Part shown: piece by piece, positions 39,175 through 56,233 of the stretch
Position numbering within the stretch: position 1 is the first letter of the stretch
Layout of the letters: every line of letters begins with the position of its first letter
Assembly: GCA_009617715.1 (NCBI GenBank)
Contig: VTFK01000049.1
Coordinates: 558,001 to 622,000, forward strand
Direction of reading: 5' to 3'
Length of the DNA stretch: 64,000 nt
DNA from: Plectrocnemia conspersa
Taxonomy: Eukaryota > Arthropoda > Insecta > Trichoptera > Polycentropodidae
The notes under the pieces: generated by a model
Told to the model about the DNA's origin: nothing
What the model saw: only the letters and a program-made list of their open reading frames with translations
Database searches by the model: none
Position numbers and translations under genes: made by a program

Positions 39175-39640
39175 ATTGGTTAAAGTGTATTCAAACCGAA
39201 TTTTGGGCAATAGGATGGGGCGAAGAAACAATTATCACTTCTCAGAATTAAAAAATTCACGTCAAAAGCAATAAAATCGTGTCGGCTCCTTCGCAGTGGG
39301 AACGCTTTGTATGAGCGATTCCACAGAGACGGCGCTGACAAGATTTTATTGCTATTGACGTAGATTTTTTACTTATGAGAAAAGATAATTGTTTTTTGCG
39401 CCTTATTGTTGGTCAAAATTGGTTGATATATTCCTTATTTAATTCGTAATATTATTATAAAAGTCGTAGTATGAACAATAGATCACCCAACGTACCAACT
39501 ACGAAGGCGACGGCACGATATTATTACTTTTGACGTGGATTTTTCACTTCTGAGAAGGTATAATTGTGTTTTGCGCTCTTCCTTTGGGCAAAATTTGGCT
39601 TAGATGTTCCTCTATTTAATTCATAAGACATTCAAATTTG
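39175..39640. repeat. R3 foldback element with one left and two right arms
   Basis: The left arm (about 39,175-39,289) contains 'ttcaaaccgaattttgggca', 'attatcacttctcag' and 'cacgtcaaaagcaataaaat'. Two right arms (about 39,333-39,435 and 39,503-39,630) carry the reverse complement words in reverse order. The centre is 'gcagtgggaacgcttt'. The layout is that of a MITE-like foldback element. No transposase. Confidence 0.7.
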
Positions 39641-40116
39641 GTCATCCTGTATTTGTGTCATTTATTTTTAATATTTTTTAAAGTTACATTTATTTTTAAG
39701 TATTATATCACATTTGCAATTTTTATGGAACGACAAGAAAAAAATAATTTATTGCGATTCTTTGAGTGATTTTAATAAATGATTTATAAATAAAATGTTT
39801 TGAGCGCCATTTGTGCCATTTGCGCCATTAATTACAATTCAAAAGTCACCATAACCAATTGAACAACAAAAAGAGAAACCCAATCATTAACCCATTATGA
39901 TTTAGACCTAAACATTTTGAGCCTGCGGCCCCATTTGCGATTAATATTTTTCTTTGCCCCCCCCCCCTCCGCACAAAAGTCGCTCTAGAAAAGTACATAT
40001 TAAAAGTTAAACGTTTAATTTAAAATTACAAAATATTTATCCTTTAAGCTTACATAATATATTAATTTTAAGAATAAAATTAGTAATACATTGAAAGTTC
40101 ATTTTATTTAATGTGA

Positions 40117-40323
40117 TTATTGTGCATCATGCAAACTAGCTAGCTTTTTGATATCTGGTTGGAATGTTGTCAGCGACAAACGAATATCGCATCTATTCAC
40201 GACATCAATACGGTTACGAGCTTTTGAGATGAGATGCATAACTTGACTAAATCCATATTCAACGAGACAAGATGTGGGAAATGCAATGAAATATAAGCTG
40301 TGAAAACGTACTTGCAATTTCAA
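40117..40323 (-). pseudogene. C-terminal relic of a hAT-family transposase
   Basis: The minus-strand frame reads FPTSCLVEYGFSQVMHLISK and RNRIDVVNRCDIRLSLTTFQ, then PDIKKLASLHDAQ before the stop. This is the hAT C-terminal dimerisation region, as in ZBED5-like proteins (FPTSYLVEKGFS...RNRLDIVNRGDLRL). No BED finger or catalytic region is present and the frame breaks upstream, so it is a fragment. A long C-run at about 39,958-39,968 lies just downstream. Confidence 0.75.
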
Positions 40324-40849
40324 TGCTTATCTATAAATTATTTGTATTTAGTTTATATTTATTAGACTTTCTTGATGTCTTCATATTATATTTATATGAT
40401 CTATAATACGTTGCGCACTAGCAACACTCGTTATTTGAAATACTCAATTTAATTTAATACATATAAAAAACACATATTAATAACAAATTACAATTTGAAC
40501 GAGATTATATTTTTTTGTTTTTTTGAATATTATTTAAATATATTCTTTTGTTATTTATTTTATTCTGACTGTGGTTACCATAGAGTTTGCTATACCTCCC
40601 TAAAAGTTGTTTTTTTGCTTGTGTCTCCCATTGAATGTTCTGTGGCCATTTGGACTTCGGTTGAGAAACGCTGATTTAAACCACACGTCACACAACAGAA
40701 GAGATCTCAGCAGTATAAAAATACTATTTGTGTGAGTATTATATCCCGTGCGCGTTTTTACGAGACCGATGAAAATTAATACTTAAAGCGTTTGACAGTC
40801 ACAAATGCTTAAAAAATTTCTTAATCTGTTACTGGTCTAAGGTTTTTTT

Positions 40850-41465
40850 TGAGTGACAATAAAAAGTGCTGAAAATCCAGATCGCTTAAATCGCGGTTTT
40901 TCTGATCGACATTTTCAAAGCATTTTAAATTTTTCATTAAGCTGCATATTTCAGATTTTGCCTCAGTCTCAGTCATTTCCATGTTCGGAAGAATTTTTAT
41001 CCACGATTGAACTAGTGTTACTGGCTTTAATATATAACCAATATTGTGCTATTCCATGCATTTTTTCACCTTTCAGCCGTTTCATTGATGATTACACCTT
41101 GGTCCATGGATCGAATTAAACTTTATAAATTTTCAACCATAAGACCGTGGTTCGTTTTAAATATGATTTCATTCAGATGAGAAGGAGGCAATTTCTGTGG
41201 CAATTCTTTACTATTTAAAATAATTCTCACTTCATGAACCCATTTGGTTTTGCACTAATCTTCGAAGATCTCTCTGTCTATCCATGCTGATTTTTAATTA
41301 TTTTAATCAACAAGGAGATTTTTTTTCTTTTCCAATCAAAGGTTATATTTAATGCGTTCCAGATACATATGCGCAACACATGACTATAATGCTCTTTAGA
41401 TGACTTAAAAATTTAAAATATTTCATGCACGGTTAATCCGCACCCAGATAATCGAGAGTACACTG
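40850..41465 (-). pseudogene. pogo/jerky-like transposase relic with terminal repeat
   Basis: On the minus strand, about 41,125 down to 40,960 reads SLIRSMDQGVI (compare SLIQPMDQGVI in DDE_1 transposases), then AWNS, then KPVTLVQSWIKILPN after stops and a frame change. The right end, 41,427-41,465, is CACGGTTAATCCGCACC...GATAATCGAGAGTACACTG followed by TA. Read inward this is CAGTGTACTCTCGATTATC, a pogo-type terminus at a TA target. The copy is broken by stops and lacks its other end. Confidence 0.65.
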
Positions 41466-41689
41466 TATTAGCAACATTTATAGTAGCGCAATATCAGTCC
41501 ATTAATTTACATTAATATTTTAGAGTAGTACGTAAATATTTATTTATGATGAATTCATATTGCATATGAAAAAATTCATATTTTCCACTTTTATTTCTTA
41601 AAGTGTATTTTATTTGGGTAGTAATTATTATTTAGTTCTAGTGCAATTAATTATTAAATTGCATTGCATTTAATCTGAAAAGCCTTAAT

Positions 41690-44535
41690 TAGATGTTTAT
41701 AAACGCTCGCTTTGTATTTAATTATAGGCCCCCAGCGCAATTCGATAATTGTTAGTTGATTGAAAATTGTAATTTTGTCGAAGCTCGTGGATAATGATCA
41801 GGTTGCAACTCTTTTTAATTTTGTTATATTTAACTCTAGCGAGAGATAAAAAATCTCTATCAAATGTCGCTTTGAAAGGACACAATAAAACTATGAGTCA
41901 GACAATGTTACCATTACACGTGCGATGGGTTCGAAGGAAGAGTAACGAGAAGCATTATTTCGCCCCTTTGAAAGTGTATTATTGAATCACATATTATATT
42001 ATAGAAGGGGAAGTGCTACATATATAAATGAGTAGCATAATTTTTTGCATCGCCGAACTCTGATATAAATCACAAAATTTATTCTTCGGGTCACTGGCAT
42101 GCGACGGATTAACCCTTATCTAAATGTTATTTAATACGCGTTGAGTACCTGCTTCTTAGGTTCATTTCAATTTCAATATTATAAAATGGACGATGATGGT
42201 TGTCAACCATAAAATAAATTGTGAAAGCAAGTGGTCTACCTACACGATATTGAAGGCATACACTTCGAATAGAGCATGTATGAGTCACTTACAATTAATA
42301 TTTTATAATAAATACTGCTTTTTCATAGGATCGATATTTTCGATACTTTAAAGCTAATTAAGGTAGGCATTGATAATACAGTTTTGGTGTATTTCGATAT
42401 TGCATTGTAAGTTGAAATTTGTGACAGTAATGTTTCTATGCAGAAATGGCATTAAGATGCATAGTAATTCATTAAATGACATCTATTTTTTTGGCAAATT
42501 TAAGGTGGGAGGCAAATGCTCTTACCTGCCTTGTCACCAATGACTCGTCAATCACGTCAAACACAAATTTTTTTATAAAAATATTACGACTTACAATAAG
42601 CAAAAATCGAATAAAACGTATTTAAACCAAATTTTGCCCAATAAAAACACGCAAAAAACAATTATTCCTTCTCAGAAGGAAAATATTCACGTCAAAGGCA
42701 ATAAAATCGTGTCGTCGACGTCGCAGTGGGACCGCTTGGTAACGAGAGTTAATACTACGCAAACAAACACCTAGATACACGCACAATGAGGTATGGAAAA
42801 AATATATAATAATTAGTTTTTCAAAAAATATTATAAATAATAGCGTTTCTAGTTATGATTTTGAAAAAAACAGCCCAGAGAGATAAGAAAAACAGTTGCT
42901 TGGCTTACGTTTTTTTTTATAGATTTCCTAAATTATTAATTTATTCAATTTGCTCAATTCGCTCGCAGTGTGTGTTCCCACTGCGAGGGAATTAAATAAA
43001 TTAATAATAAATTAAGTTTTACCGAGCGTTCCCTCTGCGATGGCGCCGACACGATTTTATTGCTTTTGACGTGAACTTTTGATTTCTGAGAAGTAATAAT
43101 TGTTTTTGCGCCCTCCTATTAACCAAAATTCGGTTTGAATACACTTTGACCAATACTTTCATATTAGAAGCACGTAGTTATATCAGTAAAGATAGCTATC
43201 ATATTTATAAAATAGTGTAACATCGAAGTGCAGACTAACTAGGTAAAAATAAATATCTAGTGGTGAAAATATATTTCGATAATATTTTAAGAAATATTTT
43301 CAGGATAATTTTTATTTAGATTTTCCTTGAGAGTAACACGAGAATTTCTAGTTTATAATCAGGGACGTAAATTCAGCTTTTTCTAGTCGGAGGGGAGGGG
43401 GGGAGGAGTTGGCCAGTCAGTGATCGTTTTTTAATATTTCGATTTCATTAAGATTCAAAAATTTTCTTTGAATGCCATTTTTCTGGGTAAATTCAAGGGG
43501 GGGAGCAAGTGCACTTACCTGCCCTCCCTCCCATTAACTTTTCTGGGCTTAATTCCTTTTCTATGTATTCTTCTTATAATATCTTATTATTGATATATGT
43601 GCATATTCAGTAATAAATAGTTTGTAAACACATTTAAAAAATGTTAGTAATAATATTTTTTAAAATATACAAATAGTCATAGAAAAAAAAATGTTTTTTT
43701 TACATAAACTTACAAAATTAAATCCAATAAAGTAGTGCTTAATTTCAAATAAATGTTAAATAATAACTATTATTTTTAAAAGCGGAGAAAAGACAAACTT
43801 TTTAGCACCCTCCTAAATGATTGTTCTTGTTGTTAAGAAGTATAGTTTCGTGTCTTACAAGCATATATATTACGGATGGAATAGCATAGTCCATAGCGTC
43901 TCAGACTTGAAACTATTAGGTTGCAGGTTTTTTTTAATAAAATAACTAAAAAGTGTAATTATATAATTTTATATATAAGCAGGCACGTTATTTTGGCTTT
44001 AAAGATTTAAATTATGTCTTATTATGCATAACAAATAAGACCTAAAAACACTTAAACTTAGCTAAATTAAAATAAATAAATAAGAACATCACGATATATC
44101 AGTGTAAGTCGATTGAATAAATTGGTTCTCAAATTCCACTTGAAATTACGTGTTAATTTTTTTAAAATCATGTTTGAGATTGGTAATTATAATATTGATT
44201 AGGTATTTCTAACTTTTGTTAGATTATGCATGTATTTTATTAAACATGCTATAATAAAAGGAAAATGTAGCTCATAGATATATTAACATCAAGTTGTTCA
44301 TTATTATATTATTCTACAAGAAGCAGGTGAAGACGTAATCTGTTCAGTTGACAGCATTTTTTATGATTCTAAATATTATAAAAAAATGTTTTTTTGATTG
44401 TTTTGGGTGATGTCGACTACGTACTTCTACTTTGCCGTCTTTACTTCCACGTCAGAAGATTAATACCCTCTCGTCTCGTAGATAGAGTAGATCACCGCTC
44501 GAGTGTCTGTTTATTGGCACTATTTTTATACGTCA
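41690..44535 (+). pseudogene. odorant receptor pseudogene OR-D, only both ends retained
   Basis: The upstream block, 41,800-42,185, matches the OR-A and OR-B promoters, including TTTTTTGCATCG (42,041-) and TCTGATATAAATC. It leads to ATGGACG at 42,186, the same start as OR-A/B. About 15 further codons align (GTCAAC, then GAAAGCAAG against GAAAGCAG) after a small deletion. At the far end, CTGTTCAGTTGACAGCA (44,339-) matches exon 6, and 44,405-44,463 matches exon 7 (TACTTTGCCGTC...TTCCACGTCAGAAGATTAA), followed by the conserved 3' flank (agatcaccgctcg; tttatac). Exons 2-5 and most of exons 1 and 6 are gone. The interior is filled by R3, R1 and R2 repeats. It is a dead third copy of the plus-strand array. 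Confidence 0.82.
42455..43545. repeat. R2, split R3, R1 and R2 repeats filling OR-D
   Basis: R2 fragment at about 42,455-42,545. R3 left arm at about 42,570-42,745 (cacgtcaaaggcaataaaat; gtcgcagtgggaccgc). R3 right arm at about 43,015-43,190 (gcgccgacacgattttattg; gaccaatactttc). The two R3 arms are separated by about 270 bp of other sequence. R1 words follow at about 43,220-43,290 and R2 at about 43,365-43,540, with G-runs. Confidence 0.6.
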
Positions 44536-44559
44536 GACGCGATTAGAATAATGGCACGG

Positions 44560-47500
44560 TGCATTTGGAAGGGAAGAAGGAAAATGGTAGGAGAGATAAC
44601 CGAAGGGGCGAGGGCATAAGGGCAAGGTTGGCTGCCCTTCGCCGACGTTCGACATGATCATTTAACAATTTGCTAAATAGGGACAGTATGCTTCGAACTA
44701 GTAGTTTTAGCATATAATTAAAATACACTCAATTACATCATTAATCTTCCATATGTCATAAATGGCATGAAATTAATTAAAAAAAAAAATTAGAAAAACC
44801 TCGCTTAGGGAGTTGATGTTTACTTTATGTTTGTATTATATAAATTAGTTTTATGGTGCATGAACAACTTTAAGATATGAACTTGTCAATCTTGTTCGAT
44901 ACAATATTCTTCTTGGCATATCTTTAGTATTATTTTGGTAGTAGAATTTGTATTGCTTCAAAATATAATATAATACATATTTTTGTTAACAGTATCTTTT
45001 ATTGGAATTTAGTCATTCAATAAAATTATTAAAAAGTTTTTATTGAGCCACTGGGCTATTTGAGGCACTTTAGTAATTAGTAGCGGTATTCCTAACTTTT
45101 CTGCAATACATGAAGCATTTTTTAAGTTAATACAAAATAATCATATGATCAATAAAATAAATGAGAATTAAACTCATGCAAAAATTGAATGTAGTGGACT
45201 TTTCCAAGAATTTTCTTTGATGTTTTAATTAGGTGGCGTATATTGGCGTGTTATGAAACAATTCCGACTAATTAGCGGGTGATGAAAACGCACATTAGCA
45301 TTCGAATACCGAAAATTAATTATTGTATAATTTATGAACCGTTTTAAATGGTTTTGACCTTATTCGAATTATTGCAAACTAAAAATAAAAATAATCAGTC
45401 AAAGAATTGTTAATTAATAAATCGAGATCAAATAGAAATAACATTCCTTGAGCCGTTATGTTTTTAATTTTCGTTAAGTCTAAAAATAAATTAGTCGGTG
45501 AATTCATTCCAACACTTTCGATACATCATCGAAACATTTTTGTTTGCTTATGGTGGTTAACTCACCATATTTTTATTCTGAAAAGTAAAATGTTTCATGT
45601 CACATTCGTATATTCCTCAAATTGTAGATATGACTGTCTTAGATTTGATACCCCTAATATCTAAAGTTGTAATCGGATAACCGGTAAAGTTGTCACACAG
45701 CAGTATGCACGTTGCATTTTTGAGCTCCGAAAAGTTTGTTAGACGGGTGGCAGAGGGGGTGGAAGTAGGCGAGGGGAAAGTAGTGTAATGTCTTGTTTGT
45801 CCCGGAGTGCTTTTATGGAGTTGGATTCCTTATGTCGGTGCGGTCGAGTTTAACCCCGTCATACTCCGAGAGGGAACTCCCCCGTTATTCTATTAGGGGG
45901 CAACATCCAATATGTGTTTGTCATCCAGGGACGTGTCTAATTTACTAATCAATATCCACTATGTTTTATTTATATATATCTACGCTCTCTGATCCGATTT
46001 GGTGTTTTATTTCTTTGCGATGGATACAATTTCGCTTTAAAAGCAACTGTAGCGCGTACGTTCAATATGTGACAGCAATCTAATGACAAATAAAATATAA
46101 TTCTAATCTTTTATTAATTATTCTTTATATTTTATTTACGGGAAATAGAACGTAAAAATAAAAGTAATAAAATTAAAACGAATTAAGTTTATTTTTATAA
46201 TTTGCGGGTGAATAAAGAGATATAAAATTGAAATTCAATGATTAAAATTACGAATTTTCGTAACGGTCGCATCACGTTTGGACACCACTGATATGAATAG
46301 GGGTGAAAGTTAGCCGGAATTCTTTGGAATGCCGTCCCGACTTAAACATATTGCATTTTTTAATTGAAATAGCAGCATTTCTACCAGAATAATACTTTTT
46401 TACATATTCGTGAGATGATGCGAACGTTGATAATGAAACTGATTAGCTCTGTCTGAATTTGTAAAAGCGCGCTTTCACATGAAACAAAAATACGCAGCAT
46501 TTGCAATGCTTCATATTTCCTTATTGTTAAAGCATATAGTTCAATTGATTGTTTTTAATTTGTAAATCAAAGTTTATAATATTTTTAGGAAGTTAACCCT
46601 TATTTTATAATTGCATTTTTCTAAATACTTTTCCTGGATGAGACTATGATGCACTGTAGCTTTTGAATATTTAAGCATAGTGCTACGTTATGAATACTTT
46701 TTTTTTTGTATAAAACTATTCTTTTTGTTAATAATTTATATTTAAAAAAATCAGTGTTATTTTCACAATATTTTTTTGAAAAGTTAGTTGTTGTTATTTT
46801 CGCTAATTAATCCATTTATCTGTTATAGTAATTTTTGCCATTTTTACGATTAAGTTTGATCTTTTTTTTTTTTGTTCCCGGGAGAAAAAGATTTAAAATT
46901 AATATTCCCGGGAATCGCGAGATTTTAAAATGTTAATTTTGAGAAAAAAATGAGAATTAGTAAAATTAAAATGTTTTTAGAAAATTTAAAATAATTCGAA
47001 TTAAAATAATATTTAGTAAATTATGTTATTACCACCAAGAAAAATAAATGTTTTTCTACTTGTTCAAATGATATCATTTAAATAAGTCGCTCAAAAATGA
47101 TCTTGGATTATTTAAGGTTTTGGTTTCATTTTCTTTATTTTGAAAAATTGCATTGATAGTATCTGCCAATCTATCATTTATATCACGAACTTGCCCATTA
47201 TATTTCTTGCATGAATCTTCACGTTGAGTTCTTATTCCAACTCTATTGCATAACAAGTAATTGCTAACTTTATTTTTAAAGGCAAAATTAGATTGCAAAT
47301 CGGGTGTTTGGAGAAATTTTGTTGAAGACAGAAGATCGTGGTTTTTTTTCAGAAAATTTGTTTTTTCTCTGTAAACGAAAATAAATTCTCGATTATTTCT
47401 GGACAAAAATTCTCAAAAATAACCTATTTGATAGTTATAGCTTATTTCTCTGGAATATATTACATTTTTTGTTAACTATGCTTTACCTGATCTACGTATG

Positions 47501-49580
47501 AAATTTGGTATTTGTTAGCATATGCATGTATAATTTGGTGTAAAAATTAGTAGAAAAATAATCGACTTGAAGTTCATTAAGCCTTTAAGAAATAATGCAG
47601 ATATGTATTTATAAAATTTAAAATCAACAGTAACAAAAAAATACATAATAATGATAAATTTAAATTAAAAGTTGAAATTAGTACACATGCAAATGTCACG
47701 TCGCAATTGTTCATAGCGACAGTGGCAATTAAAATTTTCAATATAATATTTGAATTTTTTCCTGATTTTCAACTATTTGAATATTCGAATAATTGATCGA
47801 ATATTTGTTTATACTATCTCGAATGAAATATGAAAAAATCTTAGAATGAAACAATTTGTATACTTGAGCAACACAGGCAGTCGTTTTTGCTTTCTTAATA
47901 TACCCGAGTGACTAGTGCCACTCCAAAATCTATGGTCTTTATAAGCTTTTACTTTGTTTTAAATTTAAAAATATTGAGAAGCTTCTTCTCGACAACAAAA
48001 AATGCTTTTACGCATTGAAAAAACATTTGTGAATAAATTGTTTATCGGCCGTGACTACTATGACCAAAATTTCATATCTTTTATACAATAGTTATTATGA
48101 TAGTACCTTTCCATTGCCTTGTTTATGTTAAATCGAGATATCGGGTTTCTTCTTTTAGTTTTCGCTCATTAACAATTTTATCTACGTTTAAATAAACTCT
48201 TTAACTCAAAGATAACATGTTTTCGAGCATCGTGACGCATTGGGGTGACCTGTTACAATGGTTTTAATTTATTTAAAAAATATAATAAAGACCCACTATG
48301 GTTAATTCGTTCTTTTCTTAGTCTGTCAAATAACCATGTAAATTTTTTTTAGTTGCTCTCGTGTTATACGAGAAATATCTGAGGAAATTAAATTTGGACT
48401 TTTCTGCTAAACTATTAAAAACGTTGCCTACCAATGGTACAATTAAGGAAACGAATAATCGAGGCATCGAACCTCGACGGTTGGCTATCGATCTAAGCCA
48501 GCGGTGGTCAGGAAGAGGAAAGGGAAGTTTAGGGTTTACCATACCACGAAATGCACTCCTCGAGAACATGATGCAGTTTAAAACATTAACAAGCAGCGTT
48601 TAGCGTACAAGGACATAAATCTGACAGCGCATAAAGGATATCCTTAAAAGCTTCCAAATCCCGAACACATCCGATTATAAAAGCGCCGGCTGCGACAATA
48701 CGGGAGAGTAATATCCGCAACTTTCGACAGTATCGTTCGCAACAAAGACAGATAATACCCACAATATTTTCGTGTACGTAGCGTTTCGCCCTTTTTACAC
48801 ACAAAACAACCCCCGCCGAATACAATGCGTGTGCGGCTATCTATATCTGCTTCTACTACGCCCTCACTACGAACGTCTACCTACTGTACTGCAAAACTTT
48901 ATTTCCAAATTAATTATCGGGTCGGAATTTATATTTTAAATTCGGATACCGAGAGAGGAAGAGGCGGAGTTCGTATTATTAGAATTTTGGTACGGTTAGC
49001 TATTCTTTAAAGGGTTTAGAAGTCAAACCCGCTAAATCGGCTTTTCAATTAATTTCCTCTGAGATAACTTATATGTTAGCAGCGGCCGTATAATACTCTT
49101 TCCGAGAATTGTATAGAAACTTATAAAAGAAACCGTCTTGCGATCTGCGTTGTGTAAGATTGCGTTGCACTCACATAATTAAATTAATTTTAGCTGTGAT
49201 TCTGAGAACTATACAAAGGGATTTGTCGTTTTTAATTGCTCACCTGAGTTTAAAAAAAAAGATTACAGGTCTAATTGTTCATTCTCGCTGTGATCCTTAT
49301 GTTGCATGTAGAGGCTTTTGTTATATCTTACTCATGCAGAATTACGTAACTAAATTCTTAAAAAAAATATTGAATTCTGACGACTATATCTGCTACCTGA
49401 TGGCTCGGACACGATATTTGTCTGAGCAGTTATTTTAAATCTCAATTGTTTCTATTCAGATTGATTTTTGCAGTGAAAGTAATGAAATATTATTATCAAC
49501 TCATAGAGTAATTTACTAATAATATGCACTGAAATTAATCAAAAAAGCTGCAATTACCTGTTTATATTTATGTATATATC
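44560..49580. other. intergenic DNA between OR-D and OR-A
   Basis: AT-rich, with GC-richer islands at about 45,700-45,990 and 48,430-48,830. A 110-codon minus-strand frame (47,074-47,406) lies in extremely AT-rich DNA and matches no family I know. I do not call it a gene. No further odorant receptor exon was found. Confidence 0.5.
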
Positions 49581-49589
49581 TTTCACTTT

Positions 49590-50020
49590 GTATTTTATTA
49601 TATAACAAATTGATTATTAAAAACATTGACCTTAATTCCATGTTATTTATTTCGCTTCACAAAAGCGCATAGATAATTTCGCATTACGATTCTCTTTAAT
49701 TTTATTGCGTTTAACCCTAGCGAAGGATACACATTTCTTTATTGAATTAATAAAATTAAACCACGACGTTTGACTCTTGAAGAAATAGAGTTGCAATAAT
49801 TACTATATTATATAATGAAAGATGATATATGTATGTATGTGTGTACATAATATAATATATATATAAATGAGTGGAGCCATTTTTTGCATCGTTGAATTCT
49901 GATATAAATCTTAAAATGTATTTTTCGGGTCACCGGAACTGAAGGGTTAGCCCTCATATAAAGGGTATTAAATGCTCGATAAACGCCCGCTTCGTTTCTT
50001 TTCAATTTTAATATTGCAAG
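49590..50020 (+). promoter_or_regulatory. OR-A upstream region, conserved with OR-B and OR-D
   Basis: About 430 bp are strongly similar to 55,820-56,233 upstream of OR-B, and more distantly to 41,800-42,185 upstream of OR-D. The best shared block in all three is TTTTTTGCATCGNNGAANTC followed by TGATATAAATC (49,880-49,910 here). It holds a TATA-like TATAAAT about 115 bp before the ATG. A second shared TATATAAAT lies about 25 bp further upstream. The start of transcription is not determined. Confidence 0.6.
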
Positions 50021-54353
<4,333 letters not shown>

Positions 54354-54359
54354 TACTCT

Positions 54360-55330
54360 TGCGTCTAGTAAGTCACCGCTCGCCCTTTTATTGCAACGTT
54401 TTATACGGATTGTAATAATAATACAGTGTATAACACAAATATAAATCAATATTTATATTAATTATAAAGAAAATGTAATAATTATATTATCATATATATG
54501 CATCACAAGTAGCAGTAAATACTGATTTAAATAATTATAAAAAAGTTGACATTGTTAATTCCTTTGATTTGAAGATTACGACTAAAAGTTTTCTTATAGA
54601 ATAGAGCTTTTAACAATCCTTATAATATTGGCTAAAAAAATAAAATATTCCATAAAAATAGTTTTTTGCTTCAAAACAAGTTTATTATTATAAGTCGATC
54701 GGCACTCCATACAAACGTTTATATGACTTGCATTTCTTTGTTTTAATGACTAAGCACACCTATAATATTTCTTAAGCACCCCCCTATAATATTTGTAAAA
54801 AATAAATATTTTTAAAAACAGGTGAATTTGTGTTAATTTTGTACGGATTTCTATACGCTTGGAAGTATTTAAATTTGAATTAATATTTATTTTTACTGTT
54901 CAATGGTCATAGAAAGAGAGTCAATTTAAATTTGTACCTTATAGTGAAATTCTGGTACAGTTGATTTTAAATCTATTCAATGATGGCGTTGATGATATAG
55001 CGTTTGAAAATGAAATCATAACTTTGCAGTGTGATTTATTTGAAAGCCACGTCATTCGACGAATATTTTTGCAAATACGTTTGTAACCAAAAATACATAA
55101 ATTTAAGATGCTGTGAAAATTTAAATTCGTGTGTTAGATCAAAATGTGATATGATTCAGAATCTTTGTATCTTAAGATAATACAACATAAAAATCATTTG
55201 AGCTTGATTATTCCCCTAATTTCTTATTTTGTCGAAAGAAATGAAAGTACAATTTTCTCATTAAATTTTCCAATGTCATTTATATTTTATTTTATATTAT
55301 AACGTAATAAATATTGTGCAAAAATATTTA
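54360..55330. other. OR-A 3' flank, partly duplicated downstream of OR-B
   Basis: Just after the stop, 'taatactct...cgtctagta..gtca' is shared with OR-B and OR-D. About 55,010-55,210 (gtgatttatttgaaagccac; gtgaaaatttaaattcgtg; aagataatacaacataaaaa) matches about 60,885-61,035 downstream of OR-B. No other gene is seen. Confidence 0.6.
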
Positions 55331-55343
55331 ATTTATTTATTAT

Positions 55344-55613
55344 TTGTCTACTCCACAAAAAAAAATCCATGCAAATCCAAAAATTAAAATAATAATAAAT
55401 GGTACACAAAGAATTTCACAGGGTTCTATTTTGGTACCTTTATTATTTATTCTATACATAAATGCTTTACCCCTATGTAGACTTGCAGTAAGGATTCAAC
55501 TTTATGTTGATGACACAGTGCTAATATATAACTCTAATATACACAAATTTATGCAAAGAAACATGCGTGATTTGATCCATCCAACAAATATACATTTAAT
55601 GAAAAAAAAATAG
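55344..55613 (+). pseudogene. reverse transcriptase fragment of a non-LTR retrotransposon
   Basis: The frame contains RISQGSILVPLLFILYINAL, the QGSxLGPLLFLLYINDL block, and LYVDDTVLIYN, the catalytic Y(A/V)DD block. The two are spaced as in Jockey/CR1-type non-LTR elements. Only about 90 codons remain; endonuclease and C-terminal parts are absent. It lies between the duplicated 3' flank of OR-A and the promoter of OR-B, at the junction of the two repeat units. Confidence 0.85.
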
Positions 55614-55819
55614 CAATGTATATGATATTAAATATTCTTTTTTTATTACATCTCTGTAAATAATTCTCTAATTACAAAAAGTGATAATATAAAATACTAA
55701 AGTTTACTTTTAGATACAAATTAATTTTTTAATAGCCATATTGATTATTATTAGCTTATAGTTAAACTATAATAATTTACTTATTGTTTATATTTTTGTA
55801 TCTTCCAATTGGTATTTTA

Positions 55820-56233
55820 TTATAGGCTATTATCACAATTCGATTATTGAAAACATCGACCTTAATTCCATGTTATTTATTTCGCTGCACAAAAGCGCAT
55901 AGATAATTTCGCGTTACGACTCTCTTTAATTTTATTGCTTTTAACCCTAGTAAAAGATACATTTTTCTTATTGAATTAATATAATAAAACCACGAAGCTT
56001 GCCTTTTGAAAAAATAGAGTTGCAATAATTATATTATATAATGAAAGGTGATATACGTGTGTTGATAATAAAATATATAAATAAGTGGAGCATTTTTTGC
56101 ATCGTTGAATTCTGATATAAATCTTAAAATGTATTTTTCGTGTCACGGGAACTGAAGGGTTAACCCTTATGTAGAGGTTATTAAATACTAGATAAACGCC
56201 CGCTTCGTTTCTTTTCAGTTTTAATAAAGCAAG
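55820..56233 (+). promoter_or_regulatory. OR-B upstream region, conserved with OR-A
   Basis: Near-collinear with 49,590-50,020, for example 'ccttaattccatgttattta' and 'aatagagttgcaataatta'. The shared core TTTTTTGCATCG...TCTGATATAAATC is at 56,093-56,123. A palindromic AAGGGTTAACCCTT lies at about 56,155-56,168; in OR-A the same position reads AGGGTTAGCCCT. Confidence 0.6.

Noticed and set aside
47074..47406. 110-codon minus-strand frame in AT-rich DNA
   Set aside because: No family motif, splice partner or upstream continuation was found. It may be a transposon remnant or chance.
48440..48530. tRNA-like element on the minus strand: a perfect T-arm (CGAGG TTCGATG CCTCG) with an A-box-like TGGCTTAG upstream
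   Set aside because: No acceptor stem pairs at the right distance and no anticodon arm forms.
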